Source: Erythrobacter fulvus
GTDB taxonomy: Bacteria; Pseudomonadota; Alphaproteobacteria; Sphingomonadales; Sphingomonadaceae
Assembly: GCF_028595285.1 (NCBI RefSeq)
Contig: NZ_JAQQXQ010000002.1
Span: 186,001 to 250,000 of the forward strand
Length of the DNA stretch: 64,000 bases
Direction: 5' to 3'
This document shows, piece by piece, positions 57,404 to 64,000 of the stretch. The notes under the pieces were generated by a model. That model saw only the letters and a list, made by a program, of their open reading frames with translations. It was not told the origin of the DNA and ran no database searches. The position numbers were made by a program, and so were the translations under genes. Each line of letters begins with the position of its first letter. Positions within the stretch are counted from its first letter, which is position 1.

Positions 57404-59653
57404 TTATTTGACTTGTTCGCCGTCGCCATACTGAAGTGCAATGCCTCGGTAAAACCGGCGGCGCCCAGTCCTCCCCATCTGATAGCCCTTTGCTTGGAGC
57501 TTAAGCGCCATAGCCTTTTTACTTCTTGGGTCTTCTCCTACCATCTTCGCGAATTCAGACCAGCTCGCCCATAGATCCCCCGAACTTGTAGTTGTGCCAT
57601 TTCCTGCGGACTTGCACTTTTGATCGAGCCAATCTTGGAAAGGGTCCTGGGTGCTGAAGAACTCTTCGGTAGCCTCGCGCACGATGGCCGGCACCGAGAG
57701 CCCTTCTCGTTGCCACATCAGGCAGCCCTCAATTGCCCACGATAGAATTTGACCGCGCTCTGTAAGAAGTTTTTGAAACAAGTCCTTGTCGACGTGGGTT
57801 GGCCGAAATTTGAAAGGAATGATTATGAAACGCCGACGGGTAGCAGGGTCAACATTATTGAGGATCGGTGGATAGTTTCCAGCCACAACCAATTTGAAAC
57901 TGGGCGTGAAGCTGAAGTTATCTCGCCTCATGAGCCGTGCTGTGATTTGTTCTCCACCGGTAACCTGCTTTATCAGGCTTTCGTCCCAAGCATTATGTTC
58001 CTCAGTTTCACTGGCTGTCACGAGCCGAGCGCCCGCAAGAGCAGCGAGATCGGTTGTGTGGCGAGCAAATTTGCTCGCCATAAAGGTCTGAGTTGCAGCG
58101 GTTTTCGCATAATCTCCCAAAATATCCTGAACGACATTCAGGAACACCGTTTTTCCGTTTTGTCCGACACCATACAGGAAGAAGAGCGATTGCTCTTTCG
58201 TCGAACCGGTAAGGCAGTAGCCGACCAGCTTCTGCAGATATCGCGCAAGATCCTGATCTCCTTCTGTAATCTGCTTAATGAACGTCAGCCACCCTTGCGG
58301 TTGTCCCTCCGCCGGACCGGCAGACGCAATCATGGTGATGCGATCATCAGGATTTGCTCGCCTTAGTTCACCAGATCGGAGCTCGACCGTTCCATCTGGG
58401 GTGCCAAGGAGAAATCCGTCGCGGTCGAGTTCAGCCTTCTCAGTGGCAATGTTAGGATCAGCCGCTGCCAATCCCCTGACGCCATTGATGAACGATGATC
58501 TGCAGCAACTCGCATCGCCGCCGCTCGCTTCCCGAACGAGCAACCTGATGTCATGAGTGACATGGTTTTTTCGGTCTGGCGCCCAATGCTGTCCTGACCA
58601 TTTCATCCATCTCTGCTCGTCGCTGTCGTAGAGATATCGTGCGCCGAGCTCCTCGACAAAGACGCTAGCGCAACGGTCTTCGCTCGGCTTGTCGGCGCGC
58701 TTCTGCTTCTTGTTCGCCTTCTGCATGCCATCCTTGATGGCGCGGGTGACCTTGTTGCCGAGATTCTCCGGCCTCCAGGGATTATCAGGATCGAAGCTCG
58801 GCATTGTGGCGGTTGCTTCCAGTATACGGTTAACCGCATCCGAATAAGAAACTTTGCCCTTGGCTATAAGTGCACCCATGGTGAAACAGGCCGAGTTCAG
58901 CGTCGCTTCCTGCGCCCCCTCTGGCGCATTCCGCACCTGCTCACAGGCCTCCTCGAGAATTTGCTCCGGGTCACGCGCGTCCTCCTCAATGCCTGCCGTC
59001 GTTGCCCTCCTCGCCGACCGGGATACTTCGCCTGAACGTTTCGCCCTTGTTACGGCTTCATAGAGATCCTCAGTCGCGGAGGCGATGGGCACAACGGTCT
59101 TCCAGCGATACGGATTGCCGTTGGGGTGACGCGAAGGAGGCACGATTATATAACCTCCTTCCCCTCTGGCATCGCAACCCGGCGCATGCGGAAATGGCCA
59201 GCACGCCTTGCCATCCTTCATGCATTTTTGTGCATTCCTCACCGGCCTGCTGTCATCGCTAATGAAGTAGAGGTGTTCGCCTTTTCCAGTTGTTGCGGTG
59301 AGCGTTTCAGGGAGGATGACCTTGCGGCCCGACTTGAAGAGCTTGCAATCGTCCACGTCGAGGACCCAGAATCCGGATGCCGAACCCGTTGGGACACCGA
59401 TCATCGCATTCGGCCATTTGCTCCACCATGTGCGAACCTGATTAACGTCTACAGTCGCAGCTTTGAAGCCCCCCTCGACCAAAGGCTTTTTCGTTTTGGG
59501 ATCACAGGGGAACACACTCACCCCGCACTGCGCGTAGATGACAGCAGCCTCTGCGACCGTCATTTCATATTTGCCGCCCCAGCGACTAATCGCCTCAATG
59601 ATGCCATGTTCGTAAAGGCCATCGTTCGGCCCCACCTTCGCATTCTCATGCAT
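57404..59653 (-). CDS. P4-like primase-helicase (Prim-Pol + D5_N + SF3 helicase)
   Basis: This 749-residue replication protein should prime and unwind the element's origin. The N terminus is an archaeo-eukaryotic Prim-Pol domain with the metal triad region VLDVDD (97-102), GKGEHLYF (123-130) and DARGEGGYIIVPPS (161-174). A D5_N region leads to the superfamily 3 helicase with Walker A GVGQNGKT (495-502), AALAGARLVTASETEE, and VVAGNYPPILNNVDPATRRR with the sensor/arginine finger. The ATG at 59653 has AGAGGAG 6 nt upstream. It is the core gene of a satellite-phage or plasmid-like element. Confidence 0.9.
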   Translation of the reverse strand: MHENAKVGPNDGLYEHGIIEAISRWGGKYEMTVAEAAVIYAQCGVSVFPCDPKTKKPLVEGGFKAATVDVNQVRTWWSKWPNAMIGVPTGSASGFWVLDVDDCKLFKSGRKVILPETLTATTGKGEHLYFISDDSRPVRNAQKCMKDGKACWPFPHAPGCDARGEGGYIIVPPSRHPNGNPYRWKTVVPIASATEDLYEAVTRAKRSGEVSRSARRATTAGIEEDARDPEQILEEACEQVRNAPEGAQEATLNSACFTMGALIAKGKVSYSDAVNRILEATATMPSFDPDNPWRPENLGNKVTRAIKDGMQKANKKQKRADKPSEDRCASVFVEELGARYLYDSDEQRWMKWSGQHWAPDRKNHVTHDIRLLVREASGGDASCCRSSFINGVRGLAAADPNIATEKAELDRDGFLLGTPDGTVELRSGELRRANPDDRITMIASAGPAEGQPQGWLTFIKQITEGDQDLARYLQKLVGYCLTGSTKEQSLFFLYGVGQNGKTVFLNVVQDILGDYAKTAATQTFMASKFARHTTDLAALAGARLVTASETEEHNAWDESLIKQVTGGEQITARLMRRDNFSFTPSFKLVVAGNYPPILNNVDPATRRRFIIIPFKFRPTHVDKDLFQKLLTERGQILSWAIEGCLMWQREGLSVPAIVREATEEFFSTQDPFQDWLDQKCKSAGNGTTTSSGDLWASWSEFAKMVGEDPRSKKAMALKLQAKGYQMGRTGRRRFYRGIALQYGDGEQVK

Positions 59654-59803
59654 AGTTTACTCCTCTTTGAATGACTCAGCTTGATGCTGACGAGGAGCGA
59701 TATAGATTTCTAAATGCCTGAAAAAACGAAGAGAAAAACGATACGATGATATTGTTCAAACGGCAAAAACGTTATGATTAATGCGATGCTTTATGAATGG
59801 ATT

Positions 59804-60487
59804 TCAGGTTCCTTCAGGCCTCCCTCCTTCACGCCTCTTTTTGTGATCGGCCTCCATGGTCACCTTTCGCCAAACCGAGAAGAAGCCTCGCTTAGTCAGA
59901 CTCCCCTTATACTTGGCCAGTGCGTCTTCCATGAAGTCATCTTTCCGCCTTAAATGTCTTGAATCTTTGCGGAATTCTTGCCTCAGCCATTTCTCGCATG
60001 CCGTTAGGGTGATGGCTTTGGCCCCATGCTGCCTTCGTCCCCTCTGAGGCATCTGGAAGTGCTTTCTCAGTTCACCCTCGTGGGTCTTGAGCTCCAAAAG
60101 CGTTACAGCTGCTACGCCAACAAGAGTTGAATCCTCCGCGAGCGCCTGACTGCTCGATCCGCTGATCGGAGCGGTAAACTGATCGCGCGCAAGAGACAGG
60201 CTACCGCCCGGCAGTTGCCAGATGTAACGCGGGACCGGCCAGTTGCGCTTAATTTCGGTGTTCGAACCCATGCTGAAGACCGCGCTGCCGGCCTGGCACC
60301 TTATCAGCCCCGCAGCGAATGCTATGAGCAAGCGCTCATCCATTTCTAGGTGATCGTTGTTGCACTCTTCTGCGATAAGACCGACTACCTCCTTAGTCCT
60401 GATCCATGGGAGTGCGTTCGAAGGGCTTGGGGTGCTCAAATTGCATGCCTCCGGTTTTAGCTTCCGTCGTTTCCATGACGGTTGCAT
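59804..60487 (-). CDS. Unknown mobile-element protein
   Basis: I do not recognise this 227-residue protein. Residues 1-130 are mixed alpha/beta (EVVGLIAEECNNDHLEMDER, YIWQLPGGSLSLARDQF). The last 80 residues are strongly basic (KTHEGELRKHFQMPQRGRRQ, FRKDSRHLRRKDDFMED, KRREGGRPEGT), suggesting nucleic-acid binding. There is no signal peptide or membrane segment. It lies upstream of the primase-helicase, 150 bp away across an AT-rich spacer, in the same direction, so it may be an early regulatory or accessory replication gene. Confidence 0.6.
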   Translation of the reverse strand: MQPSWKRRKLKPEACNLSTPSPSNALPWIRTKEVVGLIAEECNNDHLEMDERLLIAFAAGLIRCQAGSAVFSMGSNTEIKRNWPVPRYIWQLPGGSLSLARDQFTAPISGSSSQALAEDSTLVGVAAVTLLELKTHEGELRKHFQMPQRGRRQHGAKAITLTACEKWLRQEFRKDSRHLRRKDDFMEDALAKYKGSLTKRGFFSVWRKVTMEADHKKRREGGRPEGT

Positions 60488-60599
60488 TAGCTAGGGAATA
60501 CAGCTCGATTTTTGATGAATGATTAGTGCGACAGTCAGCGCCACTGGATGAGTGCAAAGCAGAAGAGTGACCAAAACCATGTTCGACTAGGGCGGGACT

Positions 60600-61919
60600 T
60601 CAAAGTCTCACGAATTCATGCAAATGATACAACTTTGGAAGATCGCCATGCGCCACACGGAACTGACTGCGCCTCTTAATGTTGGGCTTCGCTGAAGAGG
60701 CATTTTCAACTTTGATCGCTGGATCATAGTAGACAGAGCCAGCCGCAAAAGCCTTCAGGAACAATAGGAAGTCCGTCTGTTCGCACAGCAGAACACTGGG
60801 GCCATAGCTGTATTCCGGAGGCGGTGTGCGGAACAGCGAAGGCACATAGGCAGCTTGAGCGTGCTTCCGATTCCAGTGCGCCATCATTCCCTTGAATGAC
60901 CATGAGGCGGCAACCGTATCGTTGGCATCAATCAGGCTAAGTGCTCCGTCGAGGTTAGTGATCTTGCCGGTTTGCGCATCAAATCCGGTCATGGTCATGC
61001 GCACGCCGGTGAGGCCGTGCAGGCCCCGCAAGCAGTCATACCGCCCGCCGAAGTTGATCCGGTCTTCCTTGCCAGACTGGTCTTCATAGCCGAACCGCCG
61101 CATGAATTCGGCAACGCCTTTGTCGCGGTAAATTCCGCCGGTTGGTTCAGGCGTCATCAGGGTGACCGGCGATTTGGGGGCGAACCGCACGAAGTCGCGC
61201 ACGCCGTATTGCTTGACCTCCCAGCCCATGAAATCGGGCTCAGCATAGCCGTTGGGCGTAATGCCCAGCTCGGCTTCGAGCGTGTAGCCGCCACCGTTCC
61301 GCGCCGAATAGGGCTGCTTCGTCCCGTCGGCCGCGAGCTTCTGCGACGCGATCCAGTTGAGCCGCCAGATACGCCGCAACTCATTCAGCAGGCGATCCTT
61401 CGGACTGTCAGCCTGTCCCGCATGGAGCGGCAGCTCCAGAAAGACTCCGATCATCGGCCACTGGTAAGCGCGGACCTCCACGGCGACGGGATGAGCTGCA
61501 TCGGCGGCATAGCCCAGAACATCACCTTCGGCTGTGATGCCAAGGACGAGCAGGCGTCCTTCATTACGCACCCGCATGATGTGCGATGGTGCCTCGCGGC
61601 AGCCCTTGAGAAAGCCGGACATCCGGACTTCCGGATACTTCGGATAGAGGATCAGCCCCGCGTCCGGCGCGCGATGCTTGCCACCTTCATCCACCCAGAA
61701 GAAACTGACCCTCGCCTTGGCGCGGTCCCGGACGGCCCCGGCAATCGCGGTGTCGTCGCTGTAGATTTCGCCATGGGGGATGATGTTGAGCGCCGAGAAG
61801 TCCCCGCCGAGATAGACCTGGTTCTTGGAATTGTCGTTGGGAGCAAGATTCTTGGCGTAGATGCGGGTCGCGCCGTGATGCCGCATCAGATCCAGCAGTT
61901 GCGCAAGTGACGCGACCAA
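60600..61919 (-). CDS. MvaI/BcnI-family restriction endonuclease
   Basis: This 439-residue protein has the catalytic core of MvaI/BcnI-type enzymes, which cut CCWGG or CCSGG: GYTLEAELGI followed by PD-x4-E-x-K in PDFMGWEVK (Pro228, Asp229, Glu234, Lys236). The N-terminal 165 residues (starting LAQLLDLMRHHGATRIYAKN, then GGDFSALNIIPHGEIY) are extra relative to the about 250-residue MvaI and may help recognition or control. It starts at a TTG directly after the vsr stop, with GGGGGC upstream, or less likely at an ATG at 61886. The Dcm-type partner encoded upstream should protect host DNA. Confidence 0.88.
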   Translation of the reverse strand: MVASLAQLLDLMRHHGATRIYAKNLAPNDNSKNQVYLGGDFSALNIIPHGEIYSDDTAIAGAVRDRAKARVSFFWVDEGGKHRAPDAGLILYPKYPEVRMSGFLKGCREAPSHIMRVRNEGRLLVLGITAEGDVLGYAADAAHPVAVEVRAYQWPMIGVFLELPLHAGQADSPKDRLLNELRRIWRLNWIASQKLAADGTKQPYSARNGGGYTLEAELGITPNGYAEPDFMGWEVKQYGVRDFVRFAPKSPVTLMTPEPTGGIYRDKGVAEFMRRFGYEDQSGKEDRINFGGRYDCLRGLHGLTGVRMTMTGFDAQTGKITNLDGALSLIDANDTVAASWSFKGMMAHWNRKHAQAAYVPSLFRTPPPEYSYGPSVLLCEQTDFLLFLKAFAAGSVYYDPAIKVENASSAKPNIKRRSQFRVAHGDLPKLYHLHEFVRL

Positions 61920-62372
61920 TTATTCGCCCCCGATGGTAATCGCTTGTTCATCCGACCTTATCCAGGCGATCAGGCGCTGCATAGTGTCCTGAAAATCCCG
62001 CTTCTTTCTGCCCTTCAGCGCGCATTCCCAGATGACGGCCTGTCGCCACCCTGCCATCTCGAGAGCAACAGCTGCCTTGGCGTCCCGCGCGGCATTGGCA
62101 TTGAGCTTTTCCCGCCAGAATTCTGTCCGGCTTTCAGGCCGGCGGAACAGATCGCACTCATGCCGGTGCCAGAAGCAGCCACGGACCAAAACGACCGCCC
62201 GGTATCGGGGCAGCACGACATCCGGCTTACCCGGGAGGTCGCGAACATTGAGGCGGTAGCGCAGGCCTGCCGCATGCAGGGCCTTGCGGATCATCAGTTC
62301 GGGCTTTGTGTCCCGCGCCTTCACCGCCGCCATATTGCGGCTGCGCGTGGCCGGATCGTGGACGTCAGTCAC
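61920..62372 (-). CDS. vsr: Very short patch repair endonuclease
   Basis: Vsr nicks T:G mismatches that arise when 5-methylcytosine deaminates at Dcm-type sites. The 150-residue protein aligns closely with the E. coli enzyme: MTDVHDPATRSRNMAAVKA, LPGKPDVVLPRYRAVVLVRG with catalytic Asp51, CFWHRHECDLFRRPESRTEF with His69, and WRQAVIWECALKGR. It sits 3 bp after the methyltransferase stop and touches the endonuclease gene, so all three are one operon. Its presence suggests the second C of CCWGG-like sites is methylated at C5. Confidence 0.95.
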   Translation of the reverse strand: MTDVHDPATRSRNMAAVKARDTKPELMIRKALHAAGLRYRLNVRDLPGKPDVVLPRYRAVVLVRGCFWHRHECDLFRRPESRTEFWREKLNANAARDAKAAVALEMAGWRQAVIWECALKGRKKRDFQDTMQRLIAWIRSDEQAITIGGE

Positions 62373-62375
62373 ACG

Positions 62376-63596
62376 TCAGGCAGCCCGGCGCTGCCCTGCC
62401 GGTTCCACCAGAGCCTGAATGTGCGGCTGCATGACCTTTGCCACTGCCTCAAAAACCGGAACGGCAACCGAGTTGCCGAACTGCTTGTAGGCCTGCGTAT
62501 CCGACACCGGGATCCGGAAGTCATCGCCATAGCCCATCAGCCGTGCGCATTCGCGCGGGGTCAGGCGGCGCGGATTGGAGTGCTTGCCCTGACTGACCAG
62601 AATCTCCGAACCGTCTTTGTAGTAGCGCGCCGACAGTGTCCGGGCGACATCGTCAGGCGTCACCAGCCCGAACCCAAAGCCGTTGCCAGCGGCCTTATGC
62701 TTATCGGCATAGCCCTGAAGATACTGCCAGAGCTTGTCGGTCAGGGTATACTTTCCGTTGACCCTGCCATCCGGACCGAGCGTGTATGGAGGTTCGGCCC
62801 TTTCCGAGCCATCGCCCGGATGCAGAATGCTGCCGAGCCGCACGCTGCCCTTCGGCGGCAGCTTCAGATCGTCCCAGCTGAAGGGCACGTTCTCGCGGAA
62901 ACCAACGATCACGATCCGCTCGCGGTGCTGCGGGACGAAGTGCTGCGCATCGATCACCTTGTGCCAGATCGTATAGCCGAGCTCTTCGGTCAACGTCTTG
63001 AGGATCACCGCGAAGGTGCGGCCCTTGTCATGGCTGGTCAGGTTCTTGACGTTTTCGAGCAGGAAGGCCGCAGGCCGCTTCGCTTTGATGATCCGGGCGA
63101 CATCAAAGAATAGCGTGCCCTGCGTTTCATCAAGGAAGCCATGCTGGCGACCGAGCGAGTTCTTCTTCGAGACACCCGCGATCGAGAAAGGCTGACAGGG
63201 GAAGCCCGCCAGCAGAACGTCATGGTCCGGGATTGCGTCAGTAGGAATCTGTGTGATGTCACCGTGCGGGGGGTGATTGTCGCGGAAATTGGCGGTGTAG
63301 GTTTCCTGCGCAAATTTGTTCCACTCCGACGTGAACACACAGTGCCCGCCGATGGCGTCGAAGCCTTTCCGAATACCTCCGATCCCGGCGAACAAGTCGA
63401 TGAAGTTGAAGCCTGTGCCGACCGCAGCTGGCCCGGTTCCGGCCATCGATGCGAGCACCTGCACCGCTGCCTCTCTTGGCTTACCAACACCGGCCTCCCA
63501 GCGCTGCAGTTGCCGGACACTGTAACCAGTGCGACCAGCGGCCTCTTCCAGCGAAAGACCAGCGCGGACTCGGAGAGCGGCAAATTCGTTGAGCAT
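62376..63596 (-). CDS. dcm: DNA (cytosine-5) methyltransferase with N-terminal HTH domain
   Basis: This 406-residue methyltransferase protects the cassette's recognition sites. Residues 1-51 are an XRE-type helix-turn-helix ([32 protein letters not shown]). The C5-methyltransferase motifs follow: [11 protein letters not shown] (65-74), [10 protein letters not shown] with catalytic Cys134, VI ENV (181-183), VIII QHRERI (223-228), [15 protein letters not shown] and X GNSVAVPV. The fused HTH recalls EcoRII/SsoII-type enzymes that repress their own genes. AGAGGT precedes the ATG and a 13-bp palindrome lies 21 bp upstream. It is the first gene of the restriction-modification operon. Confidence 0.95.
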   Translation of the reverse strand: MLNEFAALRVRAGLSLEEAAGRTGYSVRQLQRWEAGVGKPREAAVQVLASMAGTGPAAVGTGFNFIDLFAGIGGIRKGFDAIGGHCVFTSEWNKFAQETYTANFRDNHPPHGDITQIPTDAIPDHDVLLAGFPCQPFSIAGVSKKNSLGRQHGFLDETQGTLFFDVARIIKAKRPAAFLLENVKNLTSHDKGRTFAVILKTLTEELGYTIWHKVIDAQHFVPQHRERIVIVGFRENVPFSWDDLKLPPKGSVRLGSILHPGDGSERAEPPYTLGPDGRVNGKYTLTDKLWQYLQGYADKHKAAGNGFGFGLVTPDDVARTLSARYYKDGSEILVSQGKHSNPRRLTPRECARLMGYGDDFRIPVSDTQAYKQFGNSVAVPVFEAVAKVMQPHIQALVEPAGQRRAA

Positions 63597-64000
63597 ATAA
63601 CCTCTGGGACGTTTCGCGACACAGTGTCGGAATCGCGGTCGTCTGGCAAGCGTTCGACGGAAATGCGTTCGCCAATTGTTCTACCTTCTCGTCGGTGGAG
63701 CTTGGGACAATTGGAGAGTCAACGACCCGGAGTCACTCGACCTCAGCGGCAGGGTGATCGGCGGTCAGATGATGTAGATTATCTGTCGCCGTGGCATTCT
63801 GCTCTGCGATGTCCCCGCCCGTTCCGAGGCATTGAAGATTCGCCGAGGCATCACAGGATTGGCCAGCATCGCCTTCACCCGGTTCTCCAACCTCTTTGAT
63901 GCAGGTCAGCGCCAGATGAATGCAACTGTCGTGTCGCGCTTTGCCGGCATACCCCTATGTGTGCCTGAACATGCGTCGCCGCCCGAACGGACCGTCAACT
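63597..64000. other. Upstream region of the restriction-modification operon; no gene supported
   Basis: Besides the dcm palindrome, an inverted repeat CCAATTGT (63672-63679) / ACAATTGG (63707-63714) is present. From about 63718 to the edge, a plus-strand frame with one stop codon reads ICRRGILLCDVPARSEALK, then RFSNLFDAGQRQMNATVV. It has no start signal and no family I know. It may be a decayed gene or chance; the true right-hand neighbour is beyond the window. Confidence 0.4.
63617..63629. promoter_or_regulatory. Palindromic operator candidate before dcm
   Basis: CGACACAGTGTCG is a perfect 13-bp inverted repeat centred 27 bp before the dcm start codon. TTGCCA (63644-63649, minus strand) could be a -35 with the palindrome covering the -10 position, though no good -10 hexamer is seen. 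Because the methyltransferase begins with an HTH domain, self-repression at this site is plausible. Confidence 0.55.

Larger units (their letters stand above)
56158..64000. mobile_element. Putative tRNA-Thr-integrated element, left end (right end outside window)
   Basis: Everything from the tRNA 3' end onward is accessory in character. It holds an AlpA-like HTH gene, a P4-type primase-helicase, AT-rich spacers, an unknown gene and a restriction-modification cassette, all on the minus strand. This contrasts with the GC-rich core genes to the left. No integrase is seen between the tRNA and 64000, and I find no second copy of the tRNA 3' end in the window. The element could therefore be an incomplete P4-like satellite, or have its integrase beyond the right edge. 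That the restriction-modification genes belong to the same insertion is inferred. Confidence 0.6.

Noticed and set aside
56158..64000. Second copy of the tRNA 3' end as right attachment site
   Set aside because: No repeat of the TTCAATCCTCCCCAGCAGC segment was found within the window.

Overview
This window is high-GC chromosomal DNA from an alphaproteobacterium, most likely of the order Sphingomonadales (Erythrobacteraceae/Sphingomonadaceae type). This is inferred from protein character: a SciP-type DUF1153 protein, a DUF3035/BamF-like lipoprotein with the RxDEF motif next to lspA and ileS, and an Erythrobacter-like cell-envelope and housekeeping gene set. No rRNA or other marker fixes the genus.

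Region 1 (about 1-25 kb) is a surface-polysaccharide locus. A decayed IS5-family transposase lies at the left edge. The minus-strand block holds fcl and gmd (GDP-L-fucose synthesis), three glycosyltransferases, a sulfotransferase with a long coiled-coil tail, and an ABC-type capsule exporter (ATPase, permease, KpsE-like inner-membrane/periplasmic protein). A divergent plus-strand block holds the outer-membrane Wza/KpsD-type lipoprotein, a glycosyltransferase, manC and manA, two more glycosyltransferases and a DUF5672 protein. A scar follows at 20.9-21.7 kb, with a truncated dioxygenase-like gene and the N-terminal piece of another IS5-family transposase. Then comes a tightly overlapping rfbACDB operon for dTDP-L-rhamnose. 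Together these genes supply GDP-mannose, GDP-fucose and dTDP-rhamnose, polymerise a possibly sulfated glycan, and export it by an ABC-dependent route. No phosphomannomutase, Wzy/Wzx or KpsC/KpsS is visible.

Region 2 (about 25-56 kb) is ordinary core genome: an aldose-epimerase-like gene; dnaJ-like, yihY and fabI; pdxH and phzF; a serine-hydrolase lipoprotein; mnmA; a small gene overlapping sciP; a GlsB/YeaQ membrane protein; an RND efflux pair whose permease carries an unusual extra membrane insert; DUF445; a TonB_C-domain protein; etfBA; sucC; an inositol-phosphatase-family gene; an OmpA lipoprotein; a CorC/HlyC-type protein; and a translationally coupled minus-strand run gpmA-purE-purK-folA-ribF-ileS-lspA-bamF. 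Two regulatory signals stand out: a promoter with an inverted repeat in its spacer before the RND genes, and a palindrome before etfB.

Region 3 (56.16 kb to the end) starts exactly at the 3' end of a tRNA-Thr(GGT) gene and looks like an integrated mobile element. It carries an AlpA-type HTH protein, a P4-like primase-helicase, a long inverted repeat between them that may be an origin or operator, an unknown protein, and a compact restriction-modification cassette (HTH-fused Dcm-type methyltransferase, Vsr nickase, MvaI/BcnI-type endonuclease) with a 13-bp palindrome just before the methyltransferase. No integrase is visible, and the right end lies outside the window.
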